Positions 1-40,597 of a stretch of 64,000 nucleotides of DNA are shown here, piece by piece. The translations under genes and the position numbers were made by a program. The stretch is from Dysidea avara (lineage: Eukaryota > Porifera > Demospongiae > Dictyoceratida > Dysideidae). Where the stretch lies: NCBI RefSeq assembly GCF_963678975.1, contig NC_089276.1, forward strand, positions 5,357,098 to 5,421,097. Direction: 5' to 3'. Position 1 is the stretch's first letter; the number at the start of each line of letters is the position of its first letter. The notes beneath the pieces are model-generated. The model saw only the letters and a program-made list of their open reading frames with translations. It did not search any database and was not told the DNA's origin.

Positions 1-264
1 CAGTTAATTTGTTGTAGAGGTCTACTATATGTTTCCATGATATTTGATGGCCGTTGTTCTGTATACATATAATGTAGAAGTATATGCATAATATACATAT
101 ACACATCATTATAATTTTGTGTAGTACAATTGCATAAAAGAATGGTGATACATGCAGTTGGAATAATAGTTTAATGCAAATAGTAAACAAAACTTGGTTG
201 CGGGTATATAGCTAGTGAACCTTAGATTGTGAGATGTATTTAGTTAGCTAATTGTATCAATATA

Positions 265-852
265 TTAAATTACCCAAAGTTTTCTTGTGTATCCATGGCC
301 GTAGGAATGGCTCAAACAATTTCTAGCTGTTTTAATAAGGTGTGGTGGATCCGAGAAAAAGTAAATGTCACGTTCTTCATTATCTGCATATGGATTTTTT
401 GTCTTGTATGTGCATGACTCATTGCCTTCTTTGTGCATTCTAAAAAATTTTCTGTTAGGGCTAGCACCATCAGCTGTAATTCCAATAACTTTAAACCCGC
501 TATTTTCCAAGTGCCGCACACCCTCCCAGACAATTGGAAATAATTCACTGGCTGTGACATTGTCAGTTCCGAAATGTACTAAAGGAAAATCTAAATTGAA
601 AAACACTCCTCGTACCATTAAGGTTAGCAGATGTGATGCAATAGGTGGATGGTCACAGGTATTATTAAGCTCTCTTTGCAAGTCACAGATGGCATTATTA
701 ATGTCTCCAAGGTTAACAAAACCAATCATCTCCCCAGTGTGCTTGTTATAAGCAATGTTCTCCTTAATTTTCATCTCATCTAGAACTAATATAACAAACC
801 GCTGTGACTCAGGAATAGATTCAATTTTTGCTTCTTGTTGTAGCATTTTCAA
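265..852 (-). pseudogene. P-element/THAP9-like transposase fragment
   Basis: A 195-residue open frame matches the RNase H-like catalytic core of P-element and THAP9 transposases, which cut and join DNA at transposon ends. Seen: the strand-leading motif VLVLDEMKIKE with the probable first catalytic Asp at residue 25, the following NKHTGEMIGFVNLGD segment, a second acidic motif GITADGAS (Asp 128), and FFSDPPHLIKTARN near the end, which marks the start of the GTP-binding insertion in this family. The N-terminal THAP zinc finger, the rest of the insertion and the last catalytic Glu are absent, so this is a fragment. A LINE 3' tail lies about 50 bp upstream in the gene sense (905-973), which may have interrupted it. 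No TIR was found. Family assignment is strong; activity is not expected. Confidence 0.8.
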
Positions 853-904
853 TATTTCTGGGTGGAATGAGCCAGGTTTTTCCTTTATGTAGTTAGTGTA
901 GATT

Positions 905-973
905 TAGATGAGTACTGGAAGCAATCTAGATATGGGCACTCTCACGTCAGTGGCCTAGCCCTGGCATCAGTTG
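905..973 (+). repeat. 3' end of a LINE related to the one at 3326
   Basis: This short stretch is clearly related to the last codons and 3' UTR of the LINE at 3326-4533: both contain a run coding W-K-Q-S-R-Y-G-H followed by a nearby stop and a CTTGGCATC/CTGGCATC-like tail. It is an extremely 5'-truncated insertion or a leftover end. Confidence 0.6.
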
Positions 974-2512
974 GATTAGATTGATTTATTAGTTAGTCAC
1001 TTACCCTCTGGAACTAAGTCGGAAACTATATTGCCTGTTGTTCCTTTCCAGCCATTGCTGGGTGGCAGTCATTAACGTGTATACATGTTTACTCTGTCAG
1101 ACCATGTGGTGGCAGTGTAAAATGGTATGAGCTGGTTAATGCCTGGCAGTGTAACTGATAGACGCAAGACCATGATTTCGTGTGACTAGCAAGCACAACT
1201 CCGGTTTCATACAACCCACATGCACCCTTCATGCCAGCTTGTCTACACTACACATTCAACAGAGCTAGTACCTTCTATATACAACACAATTTAAAGCTCA
1301 GTATATTAGTGACCAACTGATAACGCGCATGCTCATTGCTATAATAGTACAACACAATAGCTAACATTAATTTTGCAACACTACACAAGCAAAACGTAAA
1401 GGAAGGTAAAAAAACAAAAACAAATATAACCAGTTACCACCAAGTGCACTGATATGAGAAGCACAACTCAAGATTCACTATCAATATCTTCTGGTAAATG
1501 ATACTTCCGTGTTAATGTATTGACAACATGGCTTCAAGTTTACTATCTGACCACTTGATTGTTCTGCACATACATATACTGGAATATATTTTGTTGCTGA
1601 ATGTGTGTTCTTCATCCTTATGGTAAACAACTCTCAGATTCTTCAGTGTTAACAGTGGTTATTCAGCAATATTGTGTGTAGGTATGGATTCCATCATTGC
1701 ACCTCCCATTTCCTGTAGGATTGATTTCAGAACAATCTAATATTTACGTTACACTCTACTAATGTACTAGTAACTAATGACATGGTATATTGGTACGCAA
1801 AGTTACTGATGTGTCCTCCAAAATAACACAAGTGTAAACTGTAAAATTATTAAAATGTCCAGTATGGTAACACGAATAGTAATTTCAATAAGCTATTTAC
1901 ACGGCACTGACGATGTAAACACCAGAAAACATAATACTTTTCTAACTGCTCTTACTGGCAGGCTTACAAAATAACACAACTGCTAGAAGCGCTGCTGGGT
2001 TACAATAAGCTTACCACAGAAGTTAGCGTCAATGGTCATTTCAAATCACTCGTGTACTAGAACACACACAGGCAATTTCGCCCTCGAGTAGAACAGTAAT
2101 TAGCCCAATTGTCGCAACGCTTAGGCTGTAATTCTTCTACAACGTGCACAAAAGTGGCTTCTAACGAATTCGCGCTGCACTGGTATCTATGGTGACGGTC
2201 ACTCGCGCTCGAGACACGGATGGTATTTCACGTCTGTTGCGTCATATTGGGAATTTGTACAGAGATATCACGTGAGTTACTTCCGTTTCCAATCCCTTTT
2301 GGTATACTGTATCTATGATTAAACAGTAGCTATGTACATGGGAGCCCAACAGATTATTTGATTGGACATGAACACTTGTCTGCTCTATCATCAGCAATGT
2401 TAACATCAAGACATGTACTGTCCTCAGCATGTCATCTAGATTTGTACTGGAATGCATGATTCCTTGACAATGGCTACATGTGAAGATGGTGACCTTGACA
2501 TATATGCATAGT
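974..2512. other. Non-coding stretch, nothing recognised
   Basis: No sustained open frame, RNA gene or paired terminal repeat was found. The only open frame (2242-2457, minus) has no recognisable domain. Confidence 0.5.
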
Positions 2513-3024
2513 AGTCTGGCGGCGCCCGCCCCTTCGCATAGAGTAAGGGTCTGGTATGCTTAGCATAGTGGAGTTGTACCGGATTACCAAAAACTGGTGC
2601 AACCAATCAGAACGCTCCACGCTTAATCAACGCACTTTTGTTATGTTACTTCTAAAGAATGAATCAAAAGCCGTAACAGTACTGAAAGAAACAAAAGGAG
2701 TTAACCAATAAAGAACAAAGAGAAGAAAGTGTTATTTCGGGAAGGGCTTTTCGCCTTGTTTGATACGCGAAAAATCCGGGTTACGCTCTGATTTTCTAGG
2801 TAGGGACGGAGACATACGTATTCTATAAAAGTAGACCAATCCACTATCGCCTGTGTAAAGGCGAAGAAAGTTCAATATCTCTGCCACAGTTTTGGGCGAG
2901 GCACTTCCGTTAAGACCATTTTCGTTACGTCATTACGTTCAAATTAAATTCCTCTAGAACAACTCGGTGATACTAAGTGTACCAGACCCTTACTCTAGGC
3001 GAAGGGGGCGGGCGCCGCCAGACT
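2513..3024. mobile_element. Non-autonomous DNA transposon with long TIRs and 11-bp TSD
   Basis: The ends are inverted copies of each other over about 45 bp, starting AGTCTGGCGGCGCCCGCC on the left and ending with its reverse complement on the right. The element is flanked by the direct repeat ATATGCATAGT at 2502-2512 and 3025-3035. Long TIRs and a 9-11 bp target duplication fit Mutator-like (MULE) elements. The interior (about 420 bp) has no coding capacity. If the TIR is taken to start one base earlier the TSD becomes 9 bp; both readings fit the same superfamily. Confidence 0.8.
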
Positions 3025-3145
3025 ATATGCATAGTATACTGGTTCAGCATGCAGTGATGTCCCAAATTGAATTGCTATTTACCTTTCAGTGGCAAACACT
3101 TCACCATTGATCATGCCTTTTTGTTGTCCATGTGGTGGTCTCCCA

Positions 3146-3325
3146 CTGACTGTAAATTGACGTCAGGTTGCAGTAGTAGCTACCAACTAGATCAAACATA
3201 ACCCCAACCCCTGACTGTAAATTGCTACTAACTATATCAAACATAACCCCAATCCCTGACTGTAAATTGACGTCAGGTTGCAGTAGTAGCTACTAACTAG
3301 ATCAAACATAACCATAACCCCTGAC
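3146..3325. repeat. Short tandem array, 65/45/65 bp units
   Basis: Three units each begin CTGACTGTAAATTG (3146, 3211, 3256) and end in AACATAACCCC-type sequence. The middle unit lacks about 20 bp. The array abuts the truncated 5' end of the LINE. Confidence 0.75.
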
Positions 3326-4533
3326 GTCAACAATATTGTGTCCAGGGTTATGGGGTTGATGTGGTATACCTGGATTACAGTAAGGCATTTGACTCTGTAC
3401 CACATCGTAGATTGATTTCTAAACTTGAAGCATACGGTGTGCGTGGAAACTTGTCCCTGTGGTTATCCAATTTTCTCACAAATCGTTTTCAGAGAGTAGT
3501 GGTTAATGGGTCTCAGTCAGATTGGGTTGATGTTCAGAGTGGAGTACCTCAAGGTTCAGTCTTGGGTCCCTTGTTATTTATACTGTATGTCAACGATGTG
3601 CCTGACTTCATTGAGAGTAATTTGAAGATGTTTGCAGATGACACCAAGATATACTCGGTCATTAAATCTTTTCATGACAGCCTTAAACTACAACGTGATA
3701 TCAACAAGTTAATGCAATGGTCAAGTGTTTGGTTGCTTAGATTTAATGCAGCCAAATGCAAAGTAATGCAGATTGGTAACTCTCTTCCTGCATCATACAC
3801 CATGTACGATGGCACTACAAATGTATCTACTGACCTAGAACTAGTGAACGAGGAGAAGGACCTTGGAGTGTGGTGCACAAGTGATCTCAAGCCATCTCTA
3901 CACTGCCAAAAAGCTGCAGTCAAGGCTACACAGGTTCTTGGGCTTATTAGGCGATCTTTTAGAATTGACTCTACTGATATGTTTATATTTCTGTATAAGA
4001 TGTATGTTCGACCGCATTTGGAATATTGTGTGCAATCTTGGAGTCCGTACTTGGCCAGAGACATTGACACCCTTGAAAAGGTTCAGAGTCGTGCAACTAA
4101 ACACCTTCGCGGATTAGCCCACTTGACTTATGAAAGCCGTCTTGAAATTCTGGATCTTTATTCTCTGTATTGCAGACGTCAAAGGGGTGATATGATTGAA
4201 ACATATAAGATACTTAAACGACATTATGACTTGGACCCATCTACATTTTTTACTTTAAATACTGCTACCACCAGGGGCCACTCTCTTAAGCTTTTTAAAG
4301 AAAGATCAAGATTACTTGTTAGGCAGAACTTTTTTACAAATAGAATAGTCAATCTATGGAACTCCTTACCTGACTTTATCATTTCAGCACCAACAGTTGC
4401 AACCTTCAAGCTGCGCTTGGATAATTTTTGGAAACAATCTAGATATGGGCACCTTCAAAGGCCTGCGGCCTAGCCTGGCAAGTTAGCTTGCCTTGGCATC
4501 TACAAGCCCATTAAATAATAATAATAATAATAA
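3326..4533 (+). mobile_element. 5'-truncated LINE (CR1/L2/Jockey-like)
   Basis: The insertion has the C-terminal part of a non-LTR reverse transcriptase followed by a short 3' UTR and an (AAT)n tail at about 4512-4532. The coding frame is open from 3325 (a stop codon lies at 3322), so the copy is cut inside the RT domain; the endonuclease and RT motifs before the first catalytic Asp are missing. The tail ends 23 bp before the ATG of the receptor gene. No target duplication could be fixed. Confidence 0.85.
3361..4473 (+). CDS. Reverse transcriptase C-terminal part of a LINE
   Basis: Uninterrupted 370-residue frame. Seen: RT motif A YLDYSKAFD (catalytic Asp at residue 5), motif B SGVPQGSVLGPLLF (residues 60-73), motif C FADD (residues 91-94), then the thumb and a C-terminal region with RRQRGDMIETYKIL and NLWNSLPD, both typical of CR1/L2-type LINEs. 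Both catalytic aspartate motifs are intact, so the insertion is fairly young. No true start codon belongs here: the frame opens with GTG inside motif A and runs upstream to 3325. Without the endonuclease and RT fingers it cannot be autonomous. Confidence 0.85.
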   Translation: MVYLDYSKAFDSVPHRRLISKLEAYGVRGNLSLWLSNFLTNRFQRVVVNGSQSDWVDVQSGVPQGSVLGPLLFILYVNDVPDFIESNLKMFADDTKIYSVIKSFHDSLKLQRDINKLMQWSSVWLLRFNAAKCKVMQIGNSLPASYTMYDGTTNVSTDLELVNEEKDLGVWCTSDLKPSLHCQKAAVKATQVLGLIRRSFRIDSTDMFIFLYKMYVRPHLEYCVQSWSPYLARDIDTLEKVQSRATKHLRGLAHLTYESRLEILDLYSLYCRRQRGDMIETYKILKRHYDLDPSTFFTLNTATTRGHSLKLFKERSRLLVRQNFFTNRIVNLWNSLPDFIISAPTVATFKLRLDNFWKQSRYGHLQRPAA

Positions 4534-4543
4534 CAAACGACAT

Positions 4544-4549
4544 CACGTG
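4544..4549. promoter_or_regulatory. E-box CACGTG just upstream of receptor start
   Basis: CACGTG lies 7 bp before the ATG of exon 1. The second signal-peptide exon has CACGTG 8 bp before its ATG (39621-39626), and the surrounding CACGTGAG..GAAAATGG is shared. The conservation is seen; a regulatory role is inferred and it could simply be shared 5' UTR. Confidence 0.35.
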
Positions 4550-4556
4550 AGTGAAA

Positions 4557-33740
<29,184 letters not shown>

Positions 33741-35122
33741 GTAAGTATCAGAATATGATAAATAATTGTATATATATATGATTGAAATTTAAACTCACCA
33801 TTCAGTTTTAAGCACTGTACCTATAGTATTACCCATTCATAGTTTAATCTATATACCTTAAAATTGTCCAAGTGGAATTGACAAAAATGGTCTTTACTCA
33901 ATCTACCTGTGGGTTTACTGGTGGGCATTACCGTCTAATAATGGGAATTGAATACCACCCTGTATTTCTACAATATTTGACATGCAATAATGTTACACTA
34001 GTAATGAATGCCTAGAACTGGCAAGTGAAGAACAATATCTGAAGAACATTATCACTAATACTGATGCATGTTTTAAACAAGTTTTGTGATACTCTTGAAC
34101 TTTTGTTGCACACACCCATCAAAGTATATATGTGACGATGTGACTATACGTATTAACTGAAGAAAAGAGGGAAGAAATCTAGCAGATAAACTGATAAAAA
34201 GTTGAAGAGGGAGGAAAACATGTACTGAAGAAACACCATCAGTGGCTTTGTAATTTTGCTGATAACCATGATGTGACACATTGTCCTACAGATCTTTTTT
34301 TATTGAGCAATTGCATGTAGGTCACATTGAATGTGTAATTGCTAGACATTTATAATTATTACTATTTCAGCAAATCATCAATGAATGAATGAGGAAGGTG
34401 CGTGCATGTACAATGTATTATAATGTCTTGATAAAATGACAGCTAGCAAAAGTCTCAAGTAAACTGGTGTTGAGGAGATGTTGAGTTTTATGGTACAAGC
34501 AAATGTTATGTAGAGGTAACCAATAAAATGTTGTATATATTTAGACAATTAAGTTTATAATCTAGAAGTGTTGTGGATATCAGTGTGTGAGTGCATGATG
34601 AGTGTGTTTCATGAGCAGAGTTTCTGAGATTTCTAGAAACTGGCCGAGCTAGAACAAGATACTCTAATAGAGCAGTCACAACACTGAAGCGTTTAACTGT
34701 GTTTAATTATCTGCTACATGTATATGACTCTCAGATTCAATTTCAGAGGATCAAACTTTTCTAAGGGAACATGTCTCCAGACTTTCTGTAGATTGGCATG
34801 GTTAGTGTGCTTCTCATACTAATGTACAGGTGTATGTCTTTCTCTTTTCCTGTATACAATTTTAGGCCCTGCCATCACTAAAAGTCTGCATTGGAAACCA
34901 TGCAGTCACCAAAATCTCTGGAGTCGCCCATGTGATTATGTACTATATACTGTGTGTATATGTTGTACAGTTGCTACTTTGAGTGAACAGGAGGCAAAAG
35001 GTTGGTACTTGCTGACCACAGTTTATTTGCCTCATATGCACCAAAAGGCTTAACCTGTGCAAGGGTGCTCCCTCAACATATAATACAAAAATAAAAGGCA
35101 GACATAGTACAAGGACAAACTA
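33741..35122. other. No confirmed feature; one candidate exon
   Basis: A possible terminal exon at 34866-35053 has a good pyrimidine-rich acceptor (tatacaattttag) and stays open in the right phase for 61 codons to a TAA. It codes a weakly hydrophobic DYVLYTVCICCTVATL stretch but no known domain. A dispersed-motif copy lies at 34659-34680. Confidence 0.25.
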
Positions 35123-35524
35123 CACTGAAACCTCTCTTATCTGGACCTCTATTATCCAGGCACCTCCAGACAGCCTAAATTAGTCATGTGGCTTGTAGTT
35201 GATTGACTATGATGAAGTTTGGTTTAGATGAAAGCTCAAGGAGGAAACCCATGCAAAGGCTGTTTACCTGTTTGGTGGCTTGTTTATTCTACTAATTATA
35301 ACTGCCACTTGGTTGCAAGATGATAATGAATTTTGCAGCCTAGGGGAGTGACCATGATTGCTCTGTAGTGATTTCTCCTCTGCCCATAAGCATTAATTGA
35401 TAGCAATAGCAACATTATACTTGTATTTAAGTTAGTATTTTAGCATACCATTCTTAGTTACAGGCATTCCTAAGATGTGGATGGTAGTATGTACCAGACC
35501 GCCTGGATAAGAGAGGTTTCACTG
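35123..35524. mobile_element. Pogo/Tigger-type MITE, TA target site
   Basis: Left end CACTGAAACCTCTCTTATCT, right end GGATAAGAGAGGTTTCACTG, flanked by TA on both sides (35121-35122, 35525-35526). CAGTG...CCTCTCTTA-type TIRs are typical of pogo/Tigger elements. 402 bp, no coding. Confidence 0.85.
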
Positions 35525-35526
35525 TA

Positions 35527-36929
35527 CACAAGGTGCAAAACAAAACATTTATAGATTTGATAGTAATGATACAACTGTTCTGCAAAAGGTATGTTCTGAT
35601 ACCACAGACCATTTAATCTACCCAGCAATTTTATATGTGAGCAAATGTATGAAATTTTACTATGTGTGATGAACATAAGTGCAGAGCTGCAGAACACGAA
35701 TGCTGGCTTATATATATATATTTATACGTACACTGTATATATATTTCTGGCATTAAACTGAGTGTTGCATGGTGAGCAAATCTTTCTTCGTGAGCACGTC
35801 ACAATAATTATACAAATAGGTCATTATTTTAAGCTGAAAAATTCTGTCACTATACTGTCCCAGGTAGCTAGCTATACATCGTTTATCTGCAGTTTGTGCA
35901 GCATGCATGAAACAACTGACATGAAACAGATAAGTAATGATGTGTGCTAATCCATGCATTGGACTTTTTGTGGTTCAAATAATGACGATGATTTTGTCAA
36001 TGTAATGGTATGTTGTGGATTAAATATTTGTTGAGTTTGTTGTTTAATAGGCTGCACAGTGGTGATCATTCCTTTAGAACAGATTCTCCTTCACCAGAAC
36101 AATGTACATGTGTACCTCCTGTACTGTATTGAATATACAGCAATATTTTGTATTTTATATAACAGTATGTGTAAAATTCTCATTGTGAGTTATCAGTTAT
36201 TAAAATATTGATGTCCACCATGCGGTGATGTACAGTAGGAATTCTTGTGTGACAGCAAGAAAGAAGATGATAAGCGCTGATTAAACTACTTTATTTCAGC
36301 TCATAAATAGTTTATGGCTTGGTATAGGTTTTGAACATCAGTAGTAAGTTTTCATTTGTTCGATTGTTTGAGACAATTGTTCACTTCTACTAGTTTGAAT
36401 GGACACTAGTTGTGTTACTGTATTATGCTGTATTCATGAATCAAAAGAGACAAAATTACAATACAAATCTTTTTCATCATAATATTATAACAGTGTATTG
36501 CACTAGTGTGAACTATCAGTAATCAGTTTTGTAATGTACAAGTATCATACATTGCCAAATATCTCTATACTTGTGTCAACATAACATTGCAGTCTGACTG
36601 CAAGATACAGGCTATCAAATATAATATGTGTATGTTGTTTGTATGTGCAAAGTTTGTGGCATGTGCGTGGACTGCCTGCTATATACCATGAGTAACACTT
36701 CAAAAATCACTGAGCACCAAGTATAGCTGAGAGTAAGCGATGGTGTGGAACCAACTTGAGTATCTACCAGCTAAAGGACATTACCTGTCAGTTAAATGTT
36801 TGCACAGACAGCTTAATCATTCGAGTATGCATGTGAAAACAAAACAGTAAGAAAGAATTCCATAGTACAGAAGTTATATTCTTTCACATTTTGATAGAAA
36901 TTTACAATGGGGTCCTCAGCTGAGTAGTG
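35527..36929. other. Intergenic, nothing recognised
   Basis: AT-rich with a short TA-rich patch near 35709-35725. No coding signal. Confidence 0.45.
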
Positions 36930-36959
36930 TGTGTAGAACTGTCTCATACTACCTACATT

Positions 36960-37612
36960 TACTTAGCCTCCACTGGAAATCTTTAACGTTTGATGTTCTT
37001 AAAATGCTAACAGAGTCCTATTTTTTCTAGGATTAATTATGCCTTACCTGTGTGGGGTCCTCCTCTTAACCAGTCACAGTTAGCACATCTACAAAGATTG
37101 CAGAACAGTGTTACTAAATGTTTAAGGAAATATGATCACGTTTTGAACCATCGTCAACATTTAAACTGGTTGCCTGTATCTGATCAAATTAAGCTTGTGC
37201 CATGTTTCGCTACTTTCATAGTAACACTAAGCCATGCTTGGTTCTTGATCCACCAATCCTATTTGGATCACAACACAGTTATAACACACGTTGCAAGGAC
37301 AGCTTTGTTAATCTGCAAACTTGTAATCTCTCAAGCACCAAAAAATTATTTCGACTATCTGCCACTTCTTGGTGGAATTCTCTCACTGCTGTATCACCTG
37401 TTATTTACAGCTATAAAGAATTCATATCCTCTGCCAAGGACTTTTACCTAAAGTAATTATTTGTAGTATAGCTAGCTATTTAGTTTTGTATGTGTTTTGT
37501 ATTGTGTGTATTGGTGTGCTGTATATGTATGTGTGCTCTGGTAGAGAAGAATGGCTATTGCCAACTACCATGACTTTAAGCTATAAATCAGATCAAATCA
37601 AATCAATCACAT
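36960..37612 (+). pseudogene. LINE relic, C-terminal domain and 3' tail
   Basis: INYALPVWGPPLNQSQLAHLQRLQNSVTK, HRQHLNWLPVSDQIKL, then after a frameshift at about 37205 a segment ending RLSATSWWNSLTAV. This is the C-terminal region after the RT of CR1-type LINEs (PVW G ... +..LQRLQN.A.R ... LHWLPV..RI ... WN.LP). The 3' end carries (ATCAA)n at about 37588-37603, a LINE-type microsatellite tail. Confidence 0.75.
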
Positions 37613-38654
37613 GATCAGGGCTGGGTTGAAAGCTATGGTTTACAATATAGCATTCTCTATACTGAGCAGCCAGCTATAGTTGGATACCTTGTGTGTATAA
37701 ACTTCAATTGTATCTGAAAGCTATCTATTTATAGTTGTTTTTTGGTAATAATTTACGACAAACCAGACTGACGGGTTGACTGTTAGCTACTTCTCTATAG
37801 TTTTAGATATAGCTAGCTATACTACAAACTACACGTTTCTATAGTTTTAGCAAATGTTCTGTACTTTTTTACTGGATATAAGCTAACACTAGTACACAAT
37901 TTAGTCCAAACCCAACTGCTAAATTTGCTTTAGAACATGAGTTACAGTTTTCCCCTTTATACTAGAACTAGTCTTACAGTTTACACACTAGAGCCTTGAT
38001 ACTTTTATGATACACTATGCTAAACAGCACAAACCATTGTGCATTTTATTTTTGTCTTTTGGCTTCTCAATCATCACATATTTATCTTTCAGGTTGATAC
38101 TCCCAGAAATCCTTTTCTTTACTTCCACGTTATTCATCATCTGAACTTGCTGTTTAAAAATGGAAAACGCTCTTCTTTGGCAAAATTACTAAAGTAGCTT
38201 GTGTGAAAATTTCACATCTATTGGATTAAAAATGATGGAGTAGTTCTAATTTAAGTGAGAGGGTGTAGAATAGCAAGATGCGTGTGCTTGTTGCTATGGG
38301 ATGCCTAATTTACAGGTATTAAAATGTGTCAACATGTCACAGACTAATTAAGTGACCATAACATTTTTTTAGTGCAAAACAGACTATGTCTTGGGAAGCC
38401 TTGTACGAACTGTACAGAGCACCCTTAAGGAGTCAGCAGTGGACCTAGTTTGTGTGGAGAGTCGCTTGGACCTGACTGGATAATTTTGGTTGTTATTGTG
38501 CATTGTTTGTTGTTTTTTGAAGTGTAGAGCAATCAAAAAAAATTTTTTTTTTCAGTCGTATATTAAATAAAATAAAATAAAACTTAGCTACTTGCAGTTA
38601 CTCCATGCATGGTGCTTGGATAGCTAGCTAGCTACCAGTTGCCAGTTAGCTACT
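37613..38654. other. Intergenic, nothing recognised
   Basis: No sustained frames. CTTGTACGAACTGTACAGAG near 38400 faintly recalls the TIR of the 29408 element but has no partner. Confidence 0.4.
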
Positions 38655-39487
38655 CAGGGGCGGATCCAGGGGGGGGGCTTTGGGGGCTGAAGCCCCCCCC
38701 CTTCATATTTAGGCTTTACTTGATCAATATACTGAGTATTATAATGAAATTTTGTCTTAGCATAATTATATGATCACTAATAATACAAATACTCATAAAA
38801 TTACCTTATAAACATCTTTCCAAGTGGATTTATGCTAAAGTTTATGTAACAAGGACCCGGATCAGCATTGGAGGTGTACAAGATCGAGATACTCTAATAG
38901 AGCAGTCAGCTAACTACTCTAATAGAACATTCACTGGAAACATGTAGTTGGTTCTGTTATGGAATTTTTCCAAATCTGCCAGCACCTATACATACAATGA
39001 AGTGCATTGGTCTGTTTAAAGGGCTTCTTTCATCTACTAGTGTAGTTAATATGTATGGCAATACTTAATTCAAGTACACAATTTCCATTGAAAATGCTCT
39101 CAGATTCAATCTTGTATTGTTCAAATTTCAAAATTTTCCACTTTCAACATTCTTAATAATTCTAACATGCACCTATTCAGTATTGTGCAATTGTGAGAGG
39201 GGCGCATCATGTATTTGGTTGTCTGTACCTACCAAACTTTTCCATTAGCAAAATGCTTTAGAGAGCCATACCTATAATCTAAAGGCAGTATATAAAATAT
39301 CTACAGGTAGAAAATATTATGAATTTTATGTGGAAATGTCTCCAAATTGCAGTATTTTAGCATCTATTTTTCAAAATTTTCCTGGGGGGGCATGCCCCAG
39401 ACCCCCCCTAGTTCAAGTGTGCTTTGCACACCTCTACCCAACCTTGAGTTAGCCCCCCCCCTTTTACAAATCCTAGATCCGCCCCTG
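38655..39487. mobile_element. hAT-like MITE (CAGGGGCGGA ends)
   Basis: Left CAGGGGCGGATCCAGG, right CCTAGATCCGCCCCTG, followed inward by G-runs and C-runs. CTACT flanks both sides, but no full 8-bp duplication is visible. It carries two dispersed-motif copies at 38882-38932. CAGGGGCGGATC ends are known from hAT elements. Confidence 0.8.
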
Positions 39488-39554
39488 CTACTGTAGCCAT
39501 TTATTTATGATTCTTGTGTACATTGCGCATTGCGGATTCAAAAAATCACTGCGT

Positions 39555-39567
39555 GTTGCTAGGCAAC
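39555..39567. promoter_or_regulatory. X-box-like palindrome upstream of second gene
   Basis: GTTGCTAGGCAAC fits the RFX X-box (GTNRCC-N-RGYAAC; one half-site perfect, the other one base off). It lies 68 bp before the start codon at 39635. Regulatory role inferred. Confidence 0.4.
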
Positions 39568-39634
39568 ATCGGCAGATCTCTGCAGGAGATCCCTGAGGGG
39601 GTCCAAAAAAAAAAAGCCAACACGTGAGCAGAAA

Positions 39635-39689
39635 ATGGCCGTCATTTTTACCGCTGTCCTCGCGTTCCTGTGCTGTGTTGTGTTACAAG
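39635..39689 (+). CDS. Signal-peptide exon of a second, related gene
   Basis: ATG at 39635 opens 18 codons plus one base: MAVIFTAVLAFLCCVVLQ then G, ending CAAG before donor gtaata in phase 1. The shared upstream CACGTGAG..GAAAATGGC and the same hydrophobic layout, length class and phase as receptor exon 1 mark a tandem paralogue. No following Ig or FN3 exon was recognised up to 64000; it may lie beyond the window, or the gene may be broken by later insertions. It could also be an alternative first exon of a downstream gene. Confidence 0.55.
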
Positions 39690-40150
39690 GTAATATATAC
39701 TGTACATGTGTTATTGTGGTGATAAATAAGGTAGCGTTAACGTTATCACCCCCTGACTGTAGGGCACGCAATCTGTAAAATCAACTTCGTTTTACAAATC
39801 GATCCCCCGGGCCTAGTTAGCTATTATACCAGTGGAATGCTTATCGTAGTATCCCATAATGCACCGTGAAACCGGAGGCGCGATCGTTGTCTTCACAGAA
39901 TGTCACTTTTATTTGTAAAGTTGATAATTAAAATACAATACTTCAAAACCGCAACACTTAAATGATGACAAAACAGGCTACCACTTTGTCATCATTTAGT
40001 ATTTGTATTTTAATTAATTATCGTTTTTGCTGGTGTGCATATTTGTGTTGTGTATTTTTGTATACTGTTTACTAGTGTTGTGAACTGGTATGCAAAAAAC
40101 CGGTGTTGTCTAGGTCAGCCAATACCGGTTAAGTGTCACGTCGGCTCACG

Positions 40151-40597
40151 CTGTAGGTAGATCTGCGACCGCAGTCAAAGTCTTGACCGGGGAAAATTTC
40201 ACCTTGACCCTTGACTTGCAGGATTTATCGTCTTTGACCTGTGACTTGAGCATTTCTTGTCGAACTTTTGACCTACACTTATTTCTCTATTTTCCTATAC
40301 GCACCTGCGCTTGTAACCTAGTATAATATTTTCTTAGTGTGTGCTACCAGCAGCTGGGAGAGAAAAATCATTATAATTACGGCGAAATGCCTGTTGGAGC
40401 TTTAAAACATCTTCTTAGAGATCCTTACCTCTTGTGAGTTACGTATAATCCCGTAAACTTGATAATAGCTACGTATAGTTTTCGATTGTGGGTTTTGAAC
40501 CTTCCGTATCGTCTTGACCCTTGACCCACTGTAAGAGCTATTTAGTGGCCTTGACCGTTGACTTAGAGTTTGACCGCGGTCGCAGATCTACCTACAG
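40151..40597. mobile_element. MITE with exact 22-bp inverted ends
   Basis: Left end CTGTAGGTAGATCTGCGACC... and right end its exact reverse complement over 22 bp. The interior has many TTGACC/TTGACTT phrases in both halves. No clear target duplication. Confidence 0.75.

Noticed and set aside
3672-4409. Several frames overlapping the LINE RT on both strands
   Set aside because: Shadows of the RT frame, whose motifs are unambiguous.
36046-36210. Possible transmembrane exon (SCTVVIIPL... after tttaatag)
   Set aside because: Open in phase for about 50 codons but not continuously hydrophobic and without known sequence features.
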